Source of the DNA: SLNP01 sp964568875
Lineage (GTDB): Bacteria > Bacteroidota > Bacteroidia > Bacteroidales > VadinHA17
Direction of reading: 5' to 3'
Length of the DNA stretch: 64,000 nt
Assembly (NCBI GenBank): GCA_964568875.1
Contig: CAZMSH010000013.1
Coordinates: forward strand, 28,889 to 92,888
Both the position numbers and the translations under genes were made by a program. Under the pieces are notes generated by a model. That model was not told the origin of the DNA and did not search any database. It saw nothing but the letters and a program-made list of their open reading frames with translations. Below, piece after piece: positions 8,474 through 16,479 of this stretch (position 1 is the first letter of the stretch; the number at the start of each line of letters is the position of its first letter).

Positions 8474-9202
8474 ATGGAAATGAATATGATGAAAAAAGGA
8501 ACAATAATATCGATGCCGGTGCCGCATGTGACGGAGATAATGGCTGACGCCGGTTTTGACTGGGTGTTGATAGACATGGAGCATTCATCGCTGAGCCTCG
8601 GTGATGTGCATAATCTTCTCAATGCTGCGGGTGACAGGCTGCTGACAATAGTGAGGGTGCCTGGCAACGATGAGATATGGATTAAGAGGGTTCTTGATCT
8701 GGGTTGTGATGGTATACTGGTGCCCATGGTAAACAACCGTGAAGCAGCAGTATCTGCAGTAAAGAATTCCCTTTATCCTCCTGCCGGACGACGGAGTGTC
8801 GGACTGAGCCGTGCACACCGTTACGGCCCCGGTTTTGCTGAATATGTGTCAGAGGCCAACAGCAGACTGAAAATCATGTTACAGGTTGAACATATTGAAG
8901 CTGTAAAGAACATTGACGAGATACTCTCCGTTGAGGGTTTAAGTGCAATATTCATTGGCCCTTATGACCTTTCAGCCAGTATGGGACTAGCCGGACAGGT
9001 CTCTCATCCCGATGTGGCGGATGCCATTGCCACGGTAAAGGCAAAATGCAATTCCGCCGGTATCCCCTGGGGTATCTTCGCCTTAACACCTGAAGGCCTT
9101 GACGGACATATCGCTGATGGATGTACTTTCGCTCTCTGTTCAACTGATGCATTCATGCTGACCGGTGAAGCCGGCAGGATTGCTGAGAGGCTGGGTCGAT
9201 AA
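8474..9202 (+). CDS. HpcH/HpaI aldolase-family protein
   Basis: Class II pyruvate-dependent aldolase of the HpcH/HpaI family, 242 residues, TIM-barrel fold. Members cleave 2-keto-3-deoxy acids to pyruvate plus an aldehyde using a divalent metal. Visible active-site pieces: FDWVLIDMEHSSLS (catalytic His), IVRVPGND (substrate Arg), MLQVEHIEAV (metal Glu) and AIFIGPYDLSASMG (metal Asp). Several in-frame ATGs occur close together (8474, 8480, 8486, 8489); any could be the start. The flanking genes do not reveal the substrate, which could be a sugar acid or an aromatic degradation product. Confidence 0.85.
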   Translation: MEMNMMKKGTIISMPVPHVTEIMADAGFDWVLIDMEHSSLSLGDVHNLLNAAGDRLLTIVRVPGNDEIWIKRVLDLGCDGILVPMVNNREAAVSAVKNSLYPPAGRRSVGLSRAHRYGPGFAEYVSEANSRLKIMLQVEHIEAVKNIDEILSVEGLSAIFIGPYDLSASMGLAGQVSHPDVADAIATVKAKCNSAGIPWGIFALTPEGLDGHIADGCTFALCSTDAFMLTGEAGRIAERLGR

Positions 9203-9203
9203 T

Positions 9204-10523
9204 TCAGGGAATTCTGGCAGGCACGAATCTGATCCTGATTCTCAATGTATCGATTACGGCTTTGCCTGATCTCTGTGCAGGTTGCCACTCAGGACCCTCA
9301 ATCAGCAGGCGCTTTGCTTCTTCAGAGTACCACTCGCCCGGACTGCTGACAATGCCGGGAGTTCCTTTCTTGCCCCTGTGTGATACTGGCAGAGATACTT
9401 CAACTGTCTTAAGGATTGTATCTTGTCCGTAATATGGGAGCCTGATATTTTCTGCAATATATTCATGAAAGGCGCGGTAGCCAACGACAGGTGCAGGAGG
9501 TACGTAATGCGGAGGCTGAAGTGTATCACCCGGAATGATCTCTGACACCTCGCCTGTAAGAATGATATCAGAAAGTGCCAGATTCTTCTCCTTAGACCTT
9601 GCCGTAGCCATAACAGGTTTTCTTTTCTGTTCCCCGTAGCCCACCACGACTACTTCATCGAGGGCTTTTATGTCAGGTTCCATTCTTATACTTATCATTT
9701 CTGCTTTGTCAGCCTGCACAAGAAGCTGTCTGTACCCGATGAACTCCGCTATGACAGTTATTACGGTATCGGGCCTGGCCTGTACCGGAATTATAAACCT
9801 GCCGTCCTCGCCGGTTATGGTACCTGTTGAGGTCTGGCCCTGAATGTATACATTAACGAAGGGAAATGGTTTTCCGGTTTCGTCGGTTACAATTCCGGTA
9901 ATCCTTTCGTCTTCTGCAATCTTCATCTGAAGAGTAGTCCCGGAAGGATCTATCATCACTGGCTGTACTGCGCCGGCTGCTATCAGGGAGGTATCTTTCA
10001 GGGTTATTTCTCTGTCAGGGGCAACAGTTCTGGAAATATATTCTGATTTTTCCTGTGTAGCTTCAGTGGCAACCGGTTTTGTTGCAGTAATCAGCATCAC
10101 GGAGTCTGTCACGGGGAGTGCAGTATCAGCTAAAGTTGCCGCAACCTTGTCCTGTCCGGCAGCTGTATCTCCTCTTTTTGCTGTTGTCTCTTCTGCGACA
10201 GTAGGAGACAGGGGTCCCACCTTTCCTTCAGGTCGGAGGAAAATGACAGAGGTAATAATAAACAACAAAGCCACTGCAGCGACCCCTGAGTAGAATACGA
10301 TGTTATTCCTGGCGGTTCGCAATTTGATCCTTCTCTCCAGTTTATCAAGGTCAGAGGCTGCATCGGCGGGCTCCAGAAGTGATAGACCTTCTGCAGCGTC
10401 AGCAGCAAACTGATCGCGCTGCAGCTCCTTTTCGAAGGCGTTGCGCTCCTTGTCAGACATCTCTCCGGCAGCATAACGAAGGAGCTCTTCCCGTTTTCCG
10501 TTATTCTTCATCATACCTGACAT
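9204..10523 (-). CDS. Predicted anti-sigma factor with SusC-like N-terminal module and TonB-like C-terminus
   Basis: A 439-residue membrane protein encoded directly after, and overlapping by 23 bases, an ECF sigma gene. Residues ~1-75 are a charged cytoplasmic segment with the motif LLRYAAGEMSDKERNAFEKE, as in Bacteroidota anti-sigma proteins that lack a zinc finger. One TM lies at ~78-97. The periplasmic part has a carboxypeptidase-D regulatory-like domain at ~205-285 (ITGIVTDETGKPFPFVNVYI), then ALDEVVVVGYGEQKRK, the motif normally found at the start of a SusC-type receptor plug. The C-terminus (~355-435) resembles a TonB C-terminal domain, including GPEWQPAQRSGKAV. No barrel follows. It probably holds the sigma factor at the membrane; what the periplasmic part senses is unknown. 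Confidence 0.72.
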   Translation of the reverse strand: MSGMMKNNGKREELLRYAAGEMSDKERNAFEKELQRDQFAADAAEGLSLLEPADAASDLDKLERRIKLRTARNNIVFYSGVAAVALLFIITSVIFLRPEGKVGPLSPTVAEETTAKRGDTAAGQDKVAATLADTALPVTDSVMLITATKPVATEATQEKSEYISRTVAPDREITLKDTSLIAAGAVQPVMIDPSGTTLQMKIAEDERITGIVTDETGKPFPFVNVYIQGQTSTGTITGEDGRFIIPVQARPDTVITVIAEFIGYRQLLVQADKAEMISIRMEPDIKALDEVVVVGYGEQKRKPVMATARSKEKNLALSDIILTGEVSEIIPGDTLQPPHYVPPAPVVGYRAFHEYIAENIRLPYYGQDTILKTVEVSLPVSHRGKKGTPGIVSSPGEWYSEEAKRLLIEGPEWQPAQRSGKAVIDTLRIRIRFVPARIP

Positions 10524-11103
10524 TTTTCCCCTCCATGCATATTTTAAGGTTTCTCTTACCGTTCTGAAGCAGGCTTTTCACTTTTTTCTCATCAGATCCA
10601 AGCTTCTCCGCTATCTCACGGTAGCATTTATTCTCAAAGTAGAAGAGTTCCACCGATTCCCTTTGTAACAGTGAGAGTTTCTCAATGCACTCCCTGAGAG
10701 CCCTGTCGGCATCACTACCTTCCCTGTCAACAGGATGCAGAAACGGCTCCGATTCCACAAATAATTCCTGCTCAGCAGCCCATTCTTCATGTTTTGCCTT
10801 TCCCGATGCTTCTGACCTGATTGCCATAAGGCAGAAGTTTTTTGCGACTACGTATAGCCATGCCCTGAAGTTGTCGGGGCGGTGCCTTTCCGGTTCCGAT
10901 GCAATCTTTTCAAAGATGCCCATAACGGCATCCCTTGATTCCTCCCTGTTTCGCAGGTATCTGAGGCAGACACCATAAACCAGGTGCATATGCCTTGAAT
11001 AGAGTTCTCCAAGTGACTTCAGATCGCCTTTGTCATGGAACCTTGCCAGCAATTCTCCGTCAGAGAGTTCCCTGTTATTTTTGCGGAGAATCCTTAAGGG
11101 CAT
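10501..11103 (-). CDS. ECF-type RNA polymerase sigma factor
   Basis: A sigma-70 family ECF sigma factor of 200 residues. Region 2 is seen in LGELYSRHMHLVYGVCLRYLRN and ENFRAWLYVVAKNF-like sequence (DNFRAWLYVVAKNF), and region 4 in LSLLQRESVELFYFENKCYR followed by EIAEKLGSDEKKVKSLLQNG. The ATG at 11103 is chosen because the longer frame would need a TTG at 11121. Its 3' end overlaps the anti-sigma-like gene, so the two are translationally linked. The divergently transcribed vWA gene 126 bases away is a plausible target, but I could not identify a promoter motif specific to this sigma factor. Confidence 0.88.
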   Translation of the reverse strand: MPLRILRKNNRELSDGELLARFHDKGDLKSLGELYSRHMHLVYGVCLRYLRNREESRDAVMGIFEKIASEPERHRPDNFRAWLYVVAKNFCLMAIRSEASGKAKHEEWAAEQELFVESEPFLHPVDREGSDADRALRECIEKLSLLQRESVELFYFENKCYREIAEKLGSDEKKVKSLLQNGKRNLKICMEGKNVRYDEE

Positions 11104-11228
11104 GATATTCAGCTTGATCAATTAGTAAGTCAGATATAAAAATAGTTAATTCTGATTTTTTACTGACTCTTTTTGTGGAATAATTAATTCGGCAGCATCA
11201 TGAAGATGTAAACCAATTAAAAAATATA

Positions 11229-13070
11229 ATGATGAAAAACTTGATAACAATCCTGACCCTGCTGCTAATCACTTCAGCAGCAATAGCACAGACGCGGACC
11301 ATCAGCGGCCTGGTGACAGATGAGAATGGCAAGCCTTTTCAATATGTAAATGTCTTTGTTGAATCAAACACTTCGGTTTTCACCACTACTGACAGTAATG
11401 GCAAATACAGCATAACGGTGCCGGAAAAATCAGTACTCGTATTTGCATTTATCGGATATAAGGCACAGAAGGTGCGTGTTGGCGTTTCTGACAGTGTAAA
11501 TGTCAGGATGGAACCAGATATGGTTACACTTCAGGAGGTTGTCACGGTAGCTTACGGAGCAAATCGGCATAAGCTGTCGACTGCCTCAGATATGTATCCT
11601 GCAGTTGCCAGCAGGCCTGGATGGAGTTATTATGATGCAATGGACAGGGAGGACTATTCCCGGATCAGGGAGTCAGGATTCCGTAGTGTGGCACACAATC
11701 CCCTGTCGACTTTTTCGATAGATGTTGACAATGCGGCCTACTCCAACATCCGTCGGTTCCTCAATATGGGGCAGATGCCTCCTGCAGATGCAGTCCGCAT
11801 TGAGGAGATGATAAATTACTTTACCTATGACTATCCCGAACCGTCAGGGAAGCATCCCTTCTCGGTTTACACCGAGGTTGCCACATGCCCTTGGAACAAC
11901 AAGAACATGCTTCTTCATATAGGACTGAAAGGAAAGAAAATCGATAAGGGCGAACTGCCTCCCTCTAACCTGGTGTTCCTTATTGATGTTTCGGGCTCAA
12001 TGGAATCACCCAACAAGCTTCCGCTTCTCAAGTCGGCTTTCCGGATGCTGGTAAATGAGCTGCGACCAAGCGACAAGGTAGCGATTGTAGTCTACGCCGG
12101 GGCAAGCGGTGTGGTTCTTGAATCGACCCCCGGAAACAAAAAGGAGATAATTTTATCTTCTCTTGACAGGCTTCAGGCCGGAGGTTCTACAGCGGGAGGA
12201 GCAGGACTCAGGCTTGCATACAAGGTTGCGCAGGCCAACTTTATTAAAGAAGGCAACAACAGGATTATCCTTGCAACCGACGGAGACTTCAACGTAGGTG
12301 TTACCAGCAATGCCGAGCTGGAGAGGATGGTTGAGACAGAGAGAGAGAGAGGCATATTCATTACGGTGCTTGGGTTTGGTATGGGCAACTATAAGGACAG
12401 CAGGCTTGAGACCATTGCCAACAAGGGTAACGGAAACTATGCGTACATAGACAATATTCAGGAGGCGCGCAAGGTGCTGGTTCAGGAATTCGGTGGCACA
12501 TTGTTTACCATCGCAAAGGATGTGAAGTTCCAGATAGAGTTTAATCCTTTACATGTATACTCATACAGGCTTATAGGATATGAGAACAGGCTCCTGAATG
12601 ATGAGGATTTCAACGATGACAGAAAGGACGCGGGAGAAATGGGGTCAGGACACACGGTTACTGCACTTTATGAACTGGTGCCTGCCGGCCTGGCAGATTC
12701 CGGTTCCCTTGTAGATCCTCTTAAATACCAGGACAGCAATCGTCAGCCGGTAAGGTCGCTGAAAGATGAACTTGTAACTGTTAAGCTCAGGTACAAGGAT
12801 CCTGACGGAACCGATAGCCGGATGTTTGAAGAGGTAGTTATTCGCGGTGAACGGAACTTTGAACAGAGCAGCTCAGATCTCAGGTTCTCGGCAGCGATAG
12901 CGGCCTTCGGAATGATGCTTAGGGGTTCAGAAAATAAGGGTGACATAACCTATGACACCATAATCGAAATGGCATCCGGAGCCAGGGGGAAAGACCCTGA
13001 TGGATATCGTGCTGAGTTTATCAGGTTGGTTTCAGCTGCCGCAGGTCTGTCTGTCAGGCCCAGGTATTGA
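11229..13070 (+). CDS. von Willebrand factor A domain protein (YfbK family) with carboxypeptidase-D-like N-terminal domain
   Basis: A 613-residue exported protein. The signal peptide covers ~1-20 (ends AIAQ). Residues ~22-100 form a carboxypeptidase-D regulatory-like domain (ISGLVTDENGKPFQYVNVFV), followed by LQEVVTVAYG, a degenerate SusC-like TonB-box/plug motif. A YfbK-type N-terminal region (PLSTFSIDVDNAAYSNIRRF) leads to the vWA domain at ~245-420 with an intact MIDAS motif DVSGSM (Asp253), then a DUF3520-like C-terminal region. The MIDAS predicts metal-dependent protein binding outside the cytoplasm. It is divergent from the sigma/anti-sigma pair, and the anti-sigma carries the same N-terminal module. 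Function is unknown beyond the domain calls. Confidence 0.82.
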   Translation: MMKNLITILTLLLITSAAIAQTRTISGLVTDENGKPFQYVNVFVESNTSVFTTTDSNGKYSITVPEKSVLVFAFIGYKAQKVRVGVSDSVNVRMEPDMVTLQEVVTVAYGANRHKLSTASDMYPAVASRPGWSYYDAMDREDYSRIRESGFRSVAHNPLSTFSIDVDNAAYSNIRRFLNMGQMPPADAVRIEEMINYFTYDYPEPSGKHPFSVYTEVATCPWNNKNMLLHIGLKGKKIDKGELPPSNLVFLIDVSGSMESPNKLPLLKSAFRMLVNELRPSDKVAIVVYAGASGVVLESTPGNKKEIILSSLDRLQAGGSTAGGAGLRLAYKVAQANFIKEGNNRIILATDGDFNVGVTSNAELERMVETERERGIFITVLGFGMGNYKDSRLETIANKGNGNYAYIDNIQEARKVLVQEFGGTLFTIAKDVKFQIEFNPLHVYSYRLIGYENRLLNDEDFNDDRKDAGEMGSGHTVTALYELVPAGLADSGSLVDPLKYQDSNRQPVRSLKDELVTVKLRYKDPDGTDSRMFEEVVIRGERNFEQSSSDLRFSAAIAAFGMMLRGSENKGDITYDTIIEMASGARGKDPDGYRAEFIRLVSAAAGLSVRPRY

Positions 13071-13095
13071 TTATACCTGATGTAATAGTCTGTTG

Positions 13096-13124
13096 CCGGG
13101 CGCAGCTGTGGTAGCTGCGCCCGG
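13096..13124. other. Perfect 12-bp GC-rich hairpin
   Basis: CCGGGCGCAGCT (13096-13107) and AGCTGCGCCCGG (13113-13124) form a perfect inverted repeat around a 5-nt loop, 25 bases after the vWA stop codon. No T tract follows, so it is not a classical intrinsic terminator. It may protect the 3' end of the vWA mRNA or attenuate readthrough into the His-rich gene. Confidence 0.6.
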
Positions 13125-13249
13125 ACTGTCTGGTGGGCAGAGGCAACCTTAAAACAACATTCAGATACCCTGACCGGAAATGCCTTGAGGAGCAATTAAA
13201 AAATGTTAAATCTATATTGAAACCGGCTTCCATTATGGCCGCAATTTCC

Positions 13250-13276
13250 TTGAATCGCCTTAATAGGCTATATTTG
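13250..13276 (+). promoter_or_regulatory. Possible promoter of the His-rich/receptor pair
   Basis: TATATTTG at 13269-13276 matches TAnnTTTG, with a TTGA at 13250 as a possible -33. The predicted start of transcription would be about at the ATG 13283, implying a near-leaderless message or a later start codon (ATG 13307). Confidence 0.4.
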
Positions 13277-13282
13277 GGCAAC

Positions 13283-13651
13283 ATGAGAAGCACGTTCAAA
13301 AAGGGAATGATTGTGACCGCGGCAGTATTTATTATTGCGGCTTTGGGGTTGTTACAGTTCAATAAAACAGCCAACCTGCATTACCATATTGACGGTTACG
13401 GACTTGTTGTCTCACACTCCCATCCATACGACAAATCCAATGATGCTGAACCTTACAAGACCCACCCGCACGGCAGGTTTGATCTGACAATTATGTCAGG
13501 TTCTGTGGATATGTCTGTTGCGGAATGGCCACATCCTCAGGTAAAGGCACCTTCATCTGATCCAATACAGTTTTACTCCTGTCTGGTTTCAGGCGAGCAG
13601 GATGTGCTTCATCCTATATCCGGTCGTGCCCCTCCCTTTATTACCATTTAA
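13283..13651 (+). CDS. Small exported His-rich protein, candidate metal-related
   Basis: A 122-residue product from ATG 13283 with a basic N-terminus and one hydrophobic segment (~8-24), so exported or membrane-anchored. Residues ~30-60 are rich in histidine: HYHIDGYGLVVSHSHPYDKS and then KTHPHGRFD. The C-terminus ends GRAPPFITI. I recall short Bacteroidota proteins with the same plan (signal, H-x-H/HSHPY cluster, short conserved C-terminus) beside TonB-dependent receptors and read this as one of them; no function is established to my knowledge. The receptor gene starts 99 bases downstream. Metal binding, perhaps zinc, is inference from the histidines. An in-frame upstream extension to 13133 is rejected because it crosses the promoter-like element. 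Confidence 0.65.
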   Translation: MRSTFKKGMIVTAAVFIIAALGLLQFNKTANLHYHIDGYGLVVSHSHPYDKSNDAEPYKTHPHGRFDLTIMSGSVDMSVAEWPHPQVKAPSSDPIQFYSCLVSGEQDVLHPISGRAPPFITI

Positions 13652-13750
13652 ACAGTTTCCCCCACGAGAGACAAGTCTCCTTTGCTTTTTCTGCTTTGAT
13701 CATTCAGGCATAAGAAGAAGATGAAAAAATGGTAATATATATAAGAAATA

Positions 13751-16126
13751 ATGAGAATAAATAGAATTTATGCAGTACTCGCGATTGTGCTGTTCTGCAT
13801 TCCGGCAATCAATGCCCAGACAAAGCGTACCGATGCCAATATATTCGGACATGTAGTTTCGGAGGGCAACCACATACCTTTTGCAAATGTGTATATCAAG
13901 GGTACTACAATTGGTGTTTCAACTGACGAGACGGGTCATTACAAGATTGTTAATATTCCGTCGGGAAGACATATTGTAGTTGCTCAGTTTGTCGGTTACA
14001 AGCCTGTTGAGCAGATATTGGTTATAGCAGAAGGACAAACCATTGAGGTAAATTTCGAACTTGAACCCGACATGCTTGGTCTTGACGAAATAGTGGTTAC
14101 TGCCGACAGGAATGACAAGAACCGGAAGGAGGCCTCATCAATCGTAAACACAATCACACCAAGGATGTTCTCATTTACACAGTCGGTTACACTCAACGAG
14201 GGGCTGGTATTCTCCCCGGGTCTGAGAGTGGAGAATAACTGTCAGAACTGTGGGTTTAACCAGGTAAGAATGAACGGACTGGAGGGGCCATATTCACAGA
14301 TATTGATAAACAGCAGACCTGTATTCAGCGGACTGGCAGGGGTTTATGGTCTGGAGCTGATTCCTGCAAACATGATCGAAAGAGTTGAGGTAATCAGGGG
14401 TGGAGGTTCTGCCCTTTACGGAAGCAATGCCATTGCGGGTACTATTAATATTATACTTAAGGATCCTATCAGAAACACGTTTGAAATCAACAGTACAGCA
14501 GGCCTTACCGGACTGGGCGTTGCCAACAGTGGCGGATTATCCCGCGATTACAATATCGGGGTCAACAGCTCTGTGGTTACGGCTGACAGCAAATCGGGTC
14601 TCTCAGTATTCGGTTTCAACAGAGGCAGGGAACCATTCGATGCAAACGGAGATTCATTTTCGGAATTGGCATTGCTTGACAATACTACCTTCGGGGCAAG
14701 GGCATTTCACCGTTTTGGGAGCAGAAGCAAGCTGGCCCTCGATTACTTTAACATAAGGGAAGAGAGAAGAGGAGGCAACAAATTTGATATGGTCTATCAT
14801 CAGGCTGATATAGCTGAGGCAGTAACTCATAACATAAGTAATGTTGCAGTGACATATGATCAGTTTTTCAGAGAGATAGACAAGCTGTCGGTATTCATTT
14901 CAATGCAGGACGTGGCCAGGGGTTCTTACTACGGTGCAAATCAATCACTTAAGGATTATGGAAAAACAGATGGATTCACCTGGGTCGGTGGTGCACAGTA
15001 CAATTTCAATACTGGCGAGAGAACAGTTGTCATTTCAGGCCTGGAGATAAGGAAGGAAAAACTCACTGACACAAAACTGGGATATGCCGATTATGAAAAT
15101 GCATTAATTGAAGATGGGGTAATTGTAAGCGTTCCTCACACAGAAAATACAATTATTGCCTGTCAGGACTTTACTACCGGCGGATTTTTCTCACAGATTG
15201 AACAGGAAATTGGCAGATTCAGAGTGTCTGGTGGTGTAAGGTTTGACCTTTATGAAGTAAAATGCAACCTTACCGGAGAAAAAGACAACGGTTTAGTTCT
15301 TAGTCCGAGACTTAACTTTCTGTACAATTTCTCATCATTCCTTCAGGGTCGGGCTTCATACTCGCAGGGTTACCGCGCTCCGCAGGTGTTCGATGAAGAT
15401 CTCCACATATCTACATCGGGTCTCAGACAGGTAATTATCAGGAATGATCCTGATCTTATACGTGAGAGGAGTCACAGTTTCATGGCATCTCTCGATTTCA
15501 ACCGCAGGGTTGGCACCGTTAATCTCAACCTGCTTGCAGAGGGTTTCTATACAAGGCTCCAGGATCCTTTTGCCAATGAGTTCGGAACTCCTGATGAAAA
15601 CGGAACTGTAGTATATGTCAGGAAGAATGCTTCTGACGGTGCGGTCGTCAGCGGGGTAAACCTGGAAATGAACATGATCCCCGTAGCAGGGGTAACAGTT
15701 TCAGCAGGAGCAACATTGCAGCAAAGCAGGTACGATACACCGGTCGAATTTGACGAACGCAGATTCTTCAGGACTCCCGACAGGTATGCATTTGCCACAA
15801 TAAACTGGCAACCGGCAGGCAAATTTGAGGCCTCGCTTACAGGCACATATACCGGCCCGATGCTGGTGCCCTATTTTGGCATCAAGGCAACGAACCCTGA
15901 AGAGGGGATGCTTATAAGAAGTGATTCGTTCTTCGATATGGGTTTCAACTTCAGATATGATGTCAGACTTAATGGAAGCCATGCAGAGATATTCGGGGGA
16001 ATGAAGAACCTCTTTAATTCATATCAGAAAGATTTTGATGAAGGGCTCGACCGTGATCCGGGATTTATCTACGGTCCGCTGGCACCACGTTCTATATACA
16101 TAGGAATAAGAATGGGTGTGTTTTAG
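13751..16126 (+). CDS. TonB-dependent receptor with carboxypeptidase-D-like N-terminal domain
   Basis: Outer-membrane active transporter of 791 residues, powered by TonB-ExbBD. Signal peptide ~1-23 (ends INAQ), carboxypeptidase-D regulatory-like domain ~30-112, TonB-box-like LDEIVVTADRN, plug domain ~125-240 (VRMNGLEGPYSQILINSRPV, IERVEVIRGGGSALYGSNAI) and a 22-strand-type barrel to the C-terminus. The CirA/BtuB-like size and absence of a SusD partner argue against a glycan SusC system. The plug contains CQNCGFNQVRMNG, a Cys-x2-Cys that may bind metal or form a disulfide. The preceding His-rich gene suggests a metal or metallophore substrate. A strong bidirectional terminator follows. Confidence 0.9.
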   Translation: MRINRIYAVLAIVLFCIPAINAQTKRTDANIFGHVVSEGNHIPFANVYIKGTTIGVSTDETGHYKIVNIPSGRHIVVAQFVGYKPVEQILVIAEGQTIEVNFELEPDMLGLDEIVVTADRNDKNRKEASSIVNTITPRMFSFTQSVTLNEGLVFSPGLRVENNCQNCGFNQVRMNGLEGPYSQILINSRPVFSGLAGVYGLELIPANMIERVEVIRGGGSALYGSNAIAGTINIILKDPIRNTFEINSTAGLTGLGVANSGGLSRDYNIGVNSSVVTADSKSGLSVFGFNRGREPFDANGDSFSELALLDNTTFGARAFHRFGSRSKLALDYFNIREERRGGNKFDMVYHQADIAEAVTHNISNVAVTYDQFFREIDKLSVFISMQDVARGSYYGANQSLKDYGKTDGFTWVGGAQYNFNTGERTVVISGLEIRKEKLTDTKLGYADYENALIEDGVIVSVPHTENTIIACQDFTTGGFFSQIEQEIGRFRVSGGVRFDLYEVKCNLTGEKDNGLVLSPRLNFLYNFSSFLQGRASYSQGYRAPQVFDEDLHISTSGLRQVIIRNDPDLIRERSHSFMASLDFNRRVGTVNLNLLAEGFYTRLQDPFANEFGTPDENGTVVYVRKNASDGAVVSGVNLEMNMIPVAGVTVSAGATLQQSRYDTPVEFDERRFFRTPDRYAFATINWQPAGKFEASLTGTYTGPMLVPYFGIKATNPEEGMLIRSDSFFDMGFNFRYDVRLNGSHAEIFGGMKNLFNSYQKDFDEGLDRDPGFIYGPLAPRSIYIGIRMGVF

Positions 16127-16150
16127 CCATGCATTGATGATTTAACCAAA

Positions 16151-16183
16151 AAAAAAGTTCCGGGGAAACTCCGGAACTTTTTT
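16151..16183. terminator. Bidirectional intrinsic terminator
   Basis: AAAAAAGTTCCGG (16151-16163) pairs perfectly with CCGGAACTTTTTT (16171-16183) around a 7-nt loop. T tracts occur on both strands, so it can stop the receptor transcript from the left and the cold-shock transcript from the right. Confidence 0.9.
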
Positions 16184-16216
16184 CTTTTACAATAAACACT
16201 ATGTATCAGATTTCTT

Positions 16217-16408
16217 CTATACCAGTTTAACGTTTACTGCATTAAGGCCCTTTTTGCCTTCGGTGAGTTCGAATGTTACCTCGTCACCTTCGGTGATACG
16301 GTCTTTCAGACCTGTAGAGTGTACAAAATACTCCTTGCCTGTTTCTTCTTCCTTAATGAAGCCGAAACCTTTTGACTCATTGAAAAATTTAACAATTCCT
16401 TTGTTCAT
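16217..16408 (-). CDS. Cold-shock domain protein
   Basis: A 63-residue single cold-shock domain, an RNA/ssDNA-binding OB fold that melts mRNA structure. RNP1 is KGFGFIKEE and RNP2 is EYFVHSTGL, both intact; the protein starts MNKGIVKFFNESKGFGF. Length is normal for the Csp family in Bacteroidota. It is monocistronic, with its own promoter-like element upstream and the bidirectional terminator downstream. Whether it is cold-induced or constitutive cannot be told. Confidence 0.93.
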   Translation of the reverse strand: MNKGIVKFFNESKGFGFIKEEETGKEYFVHSTGLKDRITEGDEVTFELTEGKKGLNAVNVKLV

Positions 16409-16431
16409 GATGTTAATTAATTATTACCCGG

Positions 16432-16439
16432 CAAAGGTA
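16432..16439 (-). promoter_or_regulatory. Bacteroidota -7 element for the cold-shock gene
   Basis: CAAAGGTA on the plus strand is TACCTTTG on the minus strand. CAATCAAA at 16458-16465 provides a -33 element at about the right distance (18-22 bases). The start codon is at 16408, giving a leader of about 17-20 nt. Confidence 0.65.
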
Positions 16440-16479
16440 TTAAAATAATTGAGATAGCAATCAAACAATAACAAAACTG

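Noticed and set aside
13133..13282. N-terminal extension of the His-rich gene
   Set aside because: The added residues have no export signal and cross a promoter-like TATATTTG; the signal-like segment begins only at ATG 13283.
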